A stretch of 64,000 nucleotides of DNA from Hirudinaria manillensis (Eukaryota; Annelida; Clitellata; Hirudinida; Hirudinidae): contig CM067532.1 of assembly GCA_034509925.1 (NCBI GenBank), positions 2,463,142 through 2,527,141 of the forward strand, given 5' to 3'. Made by a program: the position numbers and the translations under genes. Positions 36,701 through 48,700 of the stretch are shown here, piece by piece. Numbering within the stretch: position 1 is the stretch's first letter; each line of letters opens with the position of its first letter. The notes beneath the pieces were generated by a model, which was not told where the DNA came from, did not search any database, and saw nothing but the letters and a program-made list of their open reading frames with translations.

Positions 36701-39700
36701 GACTGAGGAAGACCCCGAGCTAAACTTGGTTGTTGAAAGTGTAAGAACAGGTCGATGGCCTAGCTTCCGGGCTGGATCAACTCTGCACGCTTTCCACAGC
36801 CGTTCTAAAGATCTGTCAGTCCATGAAGGTGCACTTTTTATGGAAACACGAGCCGTGATTCCATCAGCCCTGCAAGGCCGAATTCTGAAGATGCTGCACG
36901 TGGGACATCCAAGAACAAGTAGAATGAAAATGTTGGGTCGAATACATGTTTACTGGCAAGGAATTGATGGGTACATCGAAGTGAGACTTTGCAGTTCCTG
37001 ACAGTTGGCTGCAAAGATGCCTGTCAGAAATGAACTTACACCATGGCCGAAACCAGATTGTGCTTGGGAGAGGATCCATATTGACATTGCCGGTCCGATT
37101 GAAGGAATGATGTTCCTGATCATGGTGGATGCCTTCTCCAAGTGGCCTGAAGTTGTGAAAAGACTTCGACATACACTGCCACAATCAAAGAACTGGGTAG
37201 AATTTTTGCACGGCACGGATACCCAAACATACTAGTTTCGGACAATGGGACACATTTCACGTCCAAGGAGTTCCAAGTTGTACTGTCAGAAGAATGGAAT
37301 TCAACCCATCAAGTCACCGCCCTACCAACCTCATTGCAATGGGCAAGCGGAGCGTTTTGTGGATACATTCAAGAGTACACTACAGAAGCTGCAGGGGGAG
37401 GAGGTGCTGGAGGATGTGCTCCTGAAATTTCTACTGACATACATTGAATTCTAAAATCAAATGAGTGAAGACTTCTGGAAGACCGGCAAGGATTATTGCT
37501 CCTATGACATTGTCTCTAAATGGCTCTCCTATGTTCTCCAGTTTTCACAGATCTCCAAAATATGGTCAACATAATGGGTCATGCTCAAAAAGTCTTGGAA
37601 TTTCGTGTTGAACAAATTCGAATATATCTTGATCATTCGAACTACTGTGTTACTCTCCTTTTCAAGAGAGATCCACGCAGATGATGCAGTTTAACATTTC
37701 TTTGTTACTTTAGCAACTGAAGGTTTCAGGTTGATTTTAGCAAGCGTTCTCTGGTCAAGATCTGGATCTATTTTCTGTCCCTCTCTTGGCTCCACGCAAT
37801 GCCACAACCCTGCATCAAAAAGAAAATTTTTCTTCGAGAACTTCCACTCACTGTAATTGCTTCCGTCTAGACCTTTGGCTTTCAGATCGATGATGAAAAA
37901 AGTCTCAGATTCTTTAATTGCTGTTGAAGATCTGACAACTGATGCTGCAACTCCTCTAAACCATGCAATTTTAAAGATTGTCCACGTCCATGTTTTTTTA
38001 TGATTTCAAATGCCAATCGATTCGGGAATTGTAATCTTAAATTGAAATGGCACATCTGTTGGAATCATAGAAGTCCGAGAAATAAAGATATCTTCAACTT
38101 TCATAGGTCTTGTCAAGATCGTTTCTTCTAGTACTTATAGCTCATTAATGTTTTACTGCAAGCCGCATGCCGTTACAAAGCTTTGGTTGGTTGAAATTTC
38201 GCAACATGGCTCATCGACTTTCAGTTGCAGTATGTGCGGTGGAATCCCTGGCAGATCGATTGAATTAAACAATTCTGTTGGATATTTAACTGCATCATCT
38301 GCTTCCACAACAGTTCCGTGGACTTATACGTGACTGCCTCGCTTTGAATGTTGGAATGATTAATATTGTTCAGTTCATAGACTTGGTATTCTTATAGAAG
38401 TATTCTTAGCCTCAAGAATAGCTCGTTCACTCAGTCAATCATGATTCTTACTTTTTCAATCAATTCTTCTTTTGCCTTTTTGTCACGAAATTACAGAAAT
38501 TATGAGGCAACGAAATTTGTCATGAAGTTAGATCAACCATTTCGCATTTGTTTTACCACTAACTTACTTATCTGCTGTCGATCTTCCTCTGCATAAATAA
38601 TACCCATCATATCCTGCAACTGTGGTGGAGACCAATTCAATTATGTTCTTTTTTCCTTTGACTATCAATTTTGTTTTCAATCCTGGATTTCGTGTTAATA
38701 AATGTTAATTTTGTTGAACCCTGAACTTTTCCTATACCAGTTATGAGGGTTTCAACTTTGTTTTGAAAAAACAACTTTGTTTTGTTCCTTCTCTACTTTC
38801 TTCCAGCTTTCGGTCGGAGAGTTTGTTTAATTCCTTCAAGTTTTGTCGCAGAACATTTATTTGCTTTCCTTGGTCTCTGATGGTTTCGCACAGGGTATCT
38901 GTCATTTATTGTTCAATTCTTCAATATCTTTAAAAGACCTTTCAACTGGTCCTTTGAATTCCTTTCAACAAATTTCTTCAGATATTCCTCCTTTGCCTTT
39001 CGCACAGGTGAAATCCAAGATGTTCGGCAGCAATTCTGATTTCGCAATAGGCCTTCAACCAAGAGGTCTTGGCATAATTTCGTTTCAAAATGACAAAAAA
39101 AAACAACTTTTACAAACTTCAATTTATTTTACACTATTTCACAATTTGATGTTCTACTGATACAGTTTCTCTGGGAATCAAACCAAAATGAATTAATAAC
39201 GTTTAATGACAATTATATGAAACCTATATAAAAACACTTGTCTAATCGAGTACTATGTTGTGTCAAAATTTCAAAGCAATTGGTTAAGAACTTTCAGATA
39301 ACGTACAAACACAGTTAAATTTTTATTTACCAAGAAATGAAAAGGCACACATTTTCTAATATTATTTTTACAATTAAAAAATGCAGTTTGACATTTTGCA
39401 GATAGTTTCTAGAGGAAACCAAAGATAAATTTAAAATAATAATGTCATAAAATTATTTAATTTTATTATTTTGGTAATTTAAATGTTCGTCTTTTTCACG
39501 TCAAATGGATGGCAAGATTTTCGAATAAAGCGTATTTTTACCTGATGTAGTTATGGCATATATATGGAACCTGTATGAAAACACTCCTCTAATCGAGCAC
39601 TGTGTTGTGTCAATATTTCAAAGCAATTGGTTAAGTACTTTCAGAGAACATTTACATGATACAAACACACATTGTATTTTTATTTATATAGATTAAAATT

Positions 39701-42700
39701 CTTCAGTTTAATTTCTTTTGAAATATGTGATTTAACATGATTAAATAATTGTATGTTGCAGATAATAATTATAGTGCTTTACACTTATGTTTTGAACACC
39801 ATTATTGATTAAAAAACTATCAGCTGAGGTTTTTAGTGATTGAAATGATTAATTGGATTGGACGAAGTGTTTGCACAAAGTGCCGACAAAACACGGTGTT
39901 TTGTGTTTACGATCTGAACAGAGACCCTCGTTAAATATTTTCTGATTTGCCCATTGTGACAATGCCTCCTTCTCTCACCTCCATCAGAGTGACCCTTAAC
40001 TGGTTTCCGAGTATTTGAGTGATTAAATGAAGGAGAAAGAGTGATTATAATTGAGAAAAGCAAAGAAATTGGTTCTATAATGAATCCATTTATGAATTTT
40101 TGTTTCCTTCCAGTCATTGACCTTACTTTTGCCATTAAGATATATAAGAAATATTTATTGTGTGTTATCATTGACTCAAAAGTGAAAGATTAATCGCGAA
40201 TATGCAAATTCGCATACATGAAAATTCTTTTGATTAAATTCTTTGCTTGCTTCAATTAATTAAAATCTTGAGCAATTCTTTAAATTATGTTTTATATATT
40301 TTGATTTGTTGAATTATTTTAAGCCCTAAACCTAACCCTAACAATAAATTTATTTGATAGCATTAAGGAACAGATTCTAAATGTACAATTCTATTGTTAA
40401 TTTATTTGTTTTATTTCTAACAAATAGTGTTAAAGTCTAAGCTATTTATTTCTAAATTCAGGCAATTATTCAACAAATATATAAGAATGTTCTGCCTAAA
40501 CAATATGTCAGAGAAAAGGTGTTCATTTTAAACAATATTTACCATATCCATATATCCATCCATCATTCCATCCATTGTCATTAACTTTTGACAATATTTA
40601 AACGATCAGCTGAAATAGTGTGCTTCAGTAGCGGTAGACTTTGTCCGAACAGCAAGAAATGCATCCGCAACTATTTGTTCTGCGACGGACATCTGGATTG
40701 CGAAGACGGATATGACGAGATGAACTGCAGTGAGTTTGTGGCACTTTGTGAACGTGGACGATGTTTTTTAACTGCTTCCTGAATTCCATGGCATCCGACT
40801 TTTAGGTTTTTCCGAGTCATCGTCTCTTGCAACCTTTTAAATTTTGTTTTTTTTTCTGGTGGTATGAAATGTTCTCTAACCATTGAATGGTAATCCGTTC
40901 AGCTAATCATCCATCCATCCGTCCGTCCATCCATCTATCCATCCATCCATCGATTTACTCAATTGTTACATGAATATTCGTCAAGCCAGGTTTGATTTTA
41001 TATATTTTAACTTGGATTATTTTAGGTTTACATTAAATTTAGATAAAGCATTAAGGGACAGCTTATAAAACTACAATTCTATTGTTAACTGTATGCATTT
41101 TCAAACAAATAGTGTAAAATTCTAATCTACAGTCAAATCTTGATACTATGCCACCTCGCTAATATGCCACTTATTCACGGTCCTGCCAAAATTCAACACA
41201 AAATATGTTTACCATGCCACAAGATTCCCGACAATGTTTATCTAACCCATTACATTATGGACCTATTCCCAGTTTGGGAAGTAATTAAGAGACATTACCT
41301 TGTATTTTTAAGGTTAATACTTTCCAAGGATTTGTTAATAGGGGATGGTTTAAGGAAAGTGACTGGAACATTACATGGAATTTGATTGATGGAATTTGCA
41401 AAGTTGACTGGGAATTTAAATTGGAATGAGAGTGAATGTCGAGGATTTTATGCGAGAACTGCGACTTGTTGTGAAGATTTGTGCTATTCGAAGTGGTGTT
41501 CATCGAAGTTAAGAGAACCACCATGAAGGACACTCGCAGCAAAAAGTATTTAATGAAAACTGGAGTTCCATCGAAGCGCTTGAAGGTGATGCAGGCTCAC
41601 TATACGAAGCTCAAGAGGTAACGCTCATGTGGAGAAGCAAGCAAGATGACAGGATCTGCCTGCCAGCGGTTATCTGATCAAGGAGAAGCCGCTGAAACTG
41701 GCCGAGCTGTTGCACATCCCGTACTCCAAGTAAAGCGACGATTGGCTGGACCATTGAAATAAGCCCCATCGCATCACGTTCATAGCTGCGGGGTGGATTC
41801 GCATGTCCGGTGTGATACAAGCGTGCGATCGGCTTGACAACGAAATTCCTTTAACGAAGATGAGACAGCCAATGATTTTGAGAGCTTCATACTTAGGATA
41901 TGGGTAACTTGAGAAAACAAAGCCATTTTTACAAACCCTCGTTAGTATGCCACTCTCGATGTTTATTCCACTTTTGGTCGTTCTTGCCGGGTAGCATAGT
42001 AGCAAGATTTGACCGTGTTTATTTTTGGATTCAGGTAATAATTCAACAAACATATTAGAATGTTCTGCCTAAGCAATATATCAGAGAAATGGTTTTCTCT
42101 TTAAATAATATTTATTCAATCACAGTTAACTTTGCTGTCATTAAGTTTTGACGACATTTAAATGATCGGTCCCAGATGGGTGCACGAGTGGCCATAATCC
42201 TTGTCCGAAAAGCAAGAATTGCATCAGAATCAAGAGTTTCTGCGACGGACATGTGGACTGCAGATACGCAGACGACGAGATGAATTGCAGTGAGTTTGTA
42301 GCAGTTTGTGAATGTGGACATACTTTTTTGACTGCTTCCTGAATTCCATGGCATCCGGTGTTTGGATTTTTCTGAGTCATCGTCTATTGCAACATTTTAT
42401 ATTTTGCTTTTTTTTGGTGGTATGAAATGAAGTTCTCTAACCTTTTAATGCTAATCTTTAATATATATATTTAGTTTATTGTCACTTTAATGCTCATCAC
42501 GAGAGGTTCTGACGAACACATTACTAGTTTTAAAATTATTTGTATCACAGATAAGTTAATACCAATTCATCAGATACCAAAAAAGCTTTGAATTTGAAAC
42601 TTAATTCACTGCTATGTCATCTAGCTGTTATAGTTCTGACTAACTGTGATCATATCATCAGTCTCTATCTATGTCTATCATTACTATCACCACTGATACC

Positions 42701-45700
42701 AACATTGCCATCATCACAATCATGATCATCAATATAACGTCATGCCTTGTGGTTTCTCAACTTCTCACTATGTTTGACATGACAAATTGTAGATTATAAT
42801 AAATTTAATTTGATTATTACTAAAATATTATTTTAATGAAAATCATTATTTATGCTTTAATTTATTTGCATTAGACTGAAAATTCTTTTGATTAAATTCT
42901 TTGTTTGCTTCAATTAATTAAAATCTTGAGTAATTCTTTAAATTTTGTTCAAATATATTTTGACTTGTTTAATTATTTTAAGCCCTAAACCTAACCCTAA
43001 CAATTAATTTATTTGATAGCATTAAGGGGCATCTTATAAAAGTACAATTCTATTGTTAATTTATTTGTTTTATTTCTAACAAATAGTGTTCAAGCCTAAG
43101 CTATTTATTTCTAAATTCAGGCAAGATTTCATCAATTATATTAGAATGTTCCGTCCAAACAAAATGTCAGAGAAACAGTATTTACTTTACACAATATTTA
43201 CCATATCCAGATATCCATCCATCCATCCATACATACGTCCATCCATTTATCCATCCTTTGTAATTAACTTTTGACACTATTTAAACAATCAGCCGAAATA
43301 GTGTGCGATGATGACCACCGTCTTTGTCTGAACACCATGTTATGCCTCAGCTACCATCATATCTGCGATGGAAAAGAGGATTGCAAAGACGGTTCTGATG
43401 AGAAGAACTGCAGATGTGAGTTTGTAGCAGTTTGTGAACATAGACGATGTTTTTTGACTGCTTCCTGAATTCCATGGCATCCGGTATTTGGGATTTTTCG
43501 AGTTATCGTCTCTTTGTTCAAATATATTTTGACTTGTTGAATTATTTTAAGCCCTAAACCTAACCCTAACAATTAATTTATTTGATAGCATTAAGGAACA
43601 GCTTATAAAAGTACAATTCTATTGTTAATTTATTTGTTTTATTTCTAACAAATAGTGTTAAAGCCTAAGCTATTTATTTCTAAATTCAGGCAATTATTCA
43701 ACAAATATATAAGAATGTTCTGCCTAAACAATATGTCAGAAGAACAGCATTTCCTTTAAACAATATTTACTATATCCAGATATCTATACGTCCATCCATC
43801 CATTGTAATTAACTTTTGACAATATTAAACAATCAGTTACAAAACGGTGCGAGGATTACTCGTATCTTTGTTCGGATGGCCAGAAATGCGTATCCAGATT
43901 TATGTTGTGCAACGGAGAACAGGACTGCAACGATGGATCTGATGAGGAGAATTGCAGTGAGTTTGTAGCAGTTTGTGAATGTGGACATACTTTTTTGACT
44001 GCTTCCTGAATTCCATGGCATCCGGTGTTTGGATTTTTCTGAGTCATCGTCTATTGCAACATTTTATATTTTGCTTTTTTTTTGGTGGTATGAAATGAAG
44101 TTCTCTAACCTTTTAATGCTAATCTTTAATATATATATTTAGCTTACTGTCACTTTAATGCTCATCATGAGAGGTTCTGAAGAACACATTACTAGTTTTA
44201 AAATTATTTGTATCACAGATAAGTTAATACCAATTCATCAGATACCAAAAAAAGCTTTGAATTTGAAACTTAATTCACTGCTATGTCATCTAGCTGTTAT
44301 AGTTCTGACTAACTGTGATCATATCATCAGTCTCTATCTATGTCTATCATTACTATCACCACTGATACCAACATTGCCATCATCACAATCATGATCATCA
44401 ATATAACGTCATGCCTTGTGGTTTCTCAACTTTTCACTATGTTTGACATGACAAATTGTAGATTATAATAAATTTAATTTGATTATTACTTAAATATTAT
44501 TTTAATGAAAATCATTATTTATGCTTTAATTTAATTGCATAAGACTGAAAATTCTTTTGATTAAATTCTTTGCTTCAATTAATTAAAATCTTGAGTAATT
44601 CTTTAAATTATGTTTTATATATTTTGATTTGTTTAATAATTTTAAGTCCTAAACCTAACCCTAACTATAAATGTATTTGATAGCATTAAGGAACAGTTTA
44701 TAAAAGTACAATTCTATTGTTAATTTATTTGTTTTATTTCTAACAAATAGTGTTAAAGTCTAAGCTATTTATTCTTAAATTCATGCAACAATTCAACAAA
44801 TATATTAGAATGTTCTGCATAAACAATATGTCAGAGAAATAGTGTTCACTTTAAACAATATTTACCATATCCGTATATCTATCCATTCATCCACCCATCC
44901 ATCCATCCATTGTCATTATCTTTTTAAAATGTACGATCAGCCAAAATAGTGTGCCAGATGGGATTCTTTCCTTGTCTGAACAGCCAGAAATGCATCCACA
45001 ACAGTGTGTTCTGCGACGGAAAACCGGATTGTGAAGACAGATATGACGAGAGTAACTGCAGTGAGTTTTTAACAGTTTGTGAACGTGGACGTTGTTTTTT
45101 GACTGATTCCTGAATTCCGTGGCATCCGACCATTCATCCATCCATCCATCCATCGATTTACTCAATTGTTACATGAATATTCGTCAAGCCAGGTTTGATT
45201 TTATATATTTTAACTTGGATTATTTTAGGTTTACATTAAATTTAGATAAAGCATTAAGGGACAGCTTATAAAACTACAATTCTATTGTTAACTGTATGCA
45301 TTTTCAAACAAATAGTGTAAAATTCTAATCTACAGTCAAATCTTGATACTATGCCACCTCGCTAATATGCCACTTATTCACGGTCCTGCCAAAATTCAAC
45401 ACAAAATATGTTTACCATGCCACCAGATTCCCTACAATGTTTATCTAACCCCTGAAGTTAGGAACCTATTCCCAGTTTGGGAAGTGATTAAGAGACATTA
45501 CCTTGTATTTTTTAGACCTGATCAGGTTAATTCATTCCCAGGACTTGTTGATGGGGGATGATTAAGGAAGATGATGGAACATTCCATGGAATTTGATTCA
45601 AATGGACAAAGTTGACTGGGAATTTAAATAGGAATGAGAGTGAATGTCGAGGATTTTATATGAGAATTGCGACTTGTTGTGAAGATTTGTGCTATTCGGA

Positions 45701-48700
45701 GTGTTCATTGAAGTTAAGAGAACCACCATGAAGGACACTCTCAGCAAAAAGTATTCAATGAAAACTGGAGTTCCATCGAAGCGCTTGAAGGTGATGCAGG
45801 CTCACTATACGGAGCTCAAGAGGTAACGCTCATGTGGAGAAGCAAGCAAGATGACAGGATCTGCCTGCCAGCGTTTATCTGATCAAGGAGAAGCCGCTGA
45901 AACTGGCCGAGCTGTTGCACATCCCGTACTCCAAGTAAAGCGACGATTGGCTGGACCATTGAAATAAGCCCCATCGCATCACGTTTATAGCTGCGGGGTG
46001 GATTCGCATGTCCGGTGTGATACAAGTGTGCGATCGGCTTGACATCGAAATTCCTTTAATGAAGATGAGACAGCCAATGATTTTGAGAGCATCATACTTA
46101 GGATATGGGTAACTTGAGAAAACAAAGCCATTTTTACAAACCCTCGTTAGTATGCCACTCTCGATGTTTATTCCACTTTTGGTCGGTCCTGCCGGGTAGC
46201 ATAGTAGCGAGGTTTGACCTTTTTTATTTTTGGATTCAGGTAATAATTCATCAAATATAATAGAATGTTCTGCCTAAGCAATATATCAGAGAAATCGTCT
46301 TCACTTTAAACAATATTTAATCGATCACAATTAACTTTTGACAACATTTAAATGATCGGTTCCAGATGGGTGCCCGAGTGGCCATAATCCTTGTCCGAAC
46401 AGCAAGAAATGCATACGCGTGTATGAGTTCTGCGACGGACATCTGAACTGCGAAGACGGAGCCGACGAGAATTGCAGTGAGTTTGTGGCACTTTGTGAAC
46501 GTGGACGTTGTTTTTTGACAGCTTCCTGAATTCCATGGCATCCGACTTTTGGGTTTTTTCGAGTTATCGTCTCTTGCAACATTTTAAATTTTGTTTTTTT
46601 CCTGGTGGTATTAAATGAAGTTCATTAACCATTGAATGTTAATCATTCATACATACATTTACTTTATTATGACTTGAATACTCATCACGAGAGGTTCTGA
46701 AGAACACATTACTAGTTTTGCAAATGTTTGTATCACAGATAAATTAATACCACTTCACCACATACTATTAAAAGCTTTGATTTTGATACTTAATTCACTG
46801 CTATGTCATCCAGCTGTTATAGTATTCTGATTGTAACTTTGATCACATCATCAGTCTCTATCCCTGTCTATCATCTCTATCACCACCGATACCAACATTG
46901 CCATCATCACAATCATGATCATCATCATAACGTCATGCCTTGTGGTTTCTCAACTTCTCACTATGTTTGACATGACAAATTGTAGATTATAATAAATTTA
47001 ATTTGATTATTACTAAAATATTATTTTAATGAAAATCATTATTTATGCTTTAATTTAATTGCATTAGACTGAAAATTCTTTTGATTAAATTCTTTGTTTG
47101 CTTCAATTAATTAAAATCTTGAGTAATTCTTAAAATTTTGTTTGATATATTTTGACTTGTTGATTTATTTTAAGCCTTAAACCTAATTCTAACAAAAAAA
47201 TTATTTGATAGCATTAAGGGACAGATTATAAAAGTACAATTCTATTGTTAATTTATTTGTTTTATTTCTAACAAATAGTGTTCAAGCCTAAGCTATTTAT
47301 TTTTAAATTCAGGCAATTATTCATCAAATATATTAGAATGTTCCGTCCAAACAAAATGTCAGAGAAACAGTATTTAGTTTACACAATATTTAACATATCC
47401 AGATATCCATCCATCCATCCATACATACGTCCATCCATTTATCCATCCTTTGTAATTAACTTTTGACAATATTTAAACGATCAGCAAAGTGCAGGTATCC
47501 AAAACGCTTTTGTCCATTCAGCAAGAAATGCATCTCCAAAGATGATTTCTGCAACGGAGAACATGACTGCGAAGATGGAGCTGACGAGAAGAACTGCAGT
47601 GAGTTTGTGTGCACTTTTTGAACGTGGACGTTGTTTTTTGACTTCCTGAATTCCATGGTATCCGACTTTTGGGTTTTTTTGAGTCATCGTCTATTGCAAC
47701 ATTTTATATTTTGCTTTTTTTTGGTGGTATGAAATGAAGTTCTCTAACCTTTTAATGCTAATCTTTAATATATATATTTAGTTTATTGTCACTTTAATGC
47801 TCATCACGAGAGGTTCTGACGAACACATTACTAGTTTTAAAATTATTTGTATCACAGATAAGTTAATACCAATTCATCAGATACCAAAAAAAGCTTTGAA
47901 TTTGAAACTTAATTCACTGCTATGTCATCTAGCTGTTATAGTTCTGACTAACTGTGATCATATCATCAGTCTCTATCTATGTCTATCATTACTATCACCA
48001 CTGATACCAACATTGCCATCATCACAATCATGATCATCAATATAACGTCATGCCTTGTGGATTCTCAACTTCTCACTATGTTTGACATGACAAATTGTAG
48101 ATTATAATAAATTTAATTTGATTATTATGAAAATCATTATTTATGCTTTAATTTATTTGCATTAGACTGAAAATTCTTTTGATTAAATTCTTTGCTTGCT
48201 TCAATTAATTAAAATCTTGAATAATTCTTTAAATTGTGTTTGATATATTTTGACTTGTTGAATTATTTTAAGCCTTAAACCTAATTCTAACAAAAAATTT
48301 ATTTGATAGCATTAAGGGACAGATTATAAAAGTACAATTCTATTGTTAATTTATTTGTTTTATTTCTAACAAATAGTGTTCAAGCCTAAGCTATTTATTT
48401 CATTACTAGTTTTGCAAATGTTTGTATCACAGATAAGTTAATACCATTATATCACGTACTATAATAAGCTTTGATTTTGATACTTAATTCACTGCTATGT
48501 CATCCAGCTGTTATGGTTCTGACTGTAACTGTGATCATATCATCAGTCTCTATCTCTATCTATCATCTCTATCACCACTGATACCAACATTGCCATCATC
48601 ACAATTGTCATCGTCATGATCATCATCATAACCTCATCGCTTGTGGTTTCTCAACTTCTCACTATATTTGACATGACAAAATGCAAATAATAATCAATTT

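Noticed and set aside
33885-37445. An endogenous virus with an envelope gene
   Set aside because: Only gag, protease, reverse transcriptase, RNase H and integrase remnants are seen; no envelope frame follows, and the pol order is that of an ordinary Gypsy retrotransposon.
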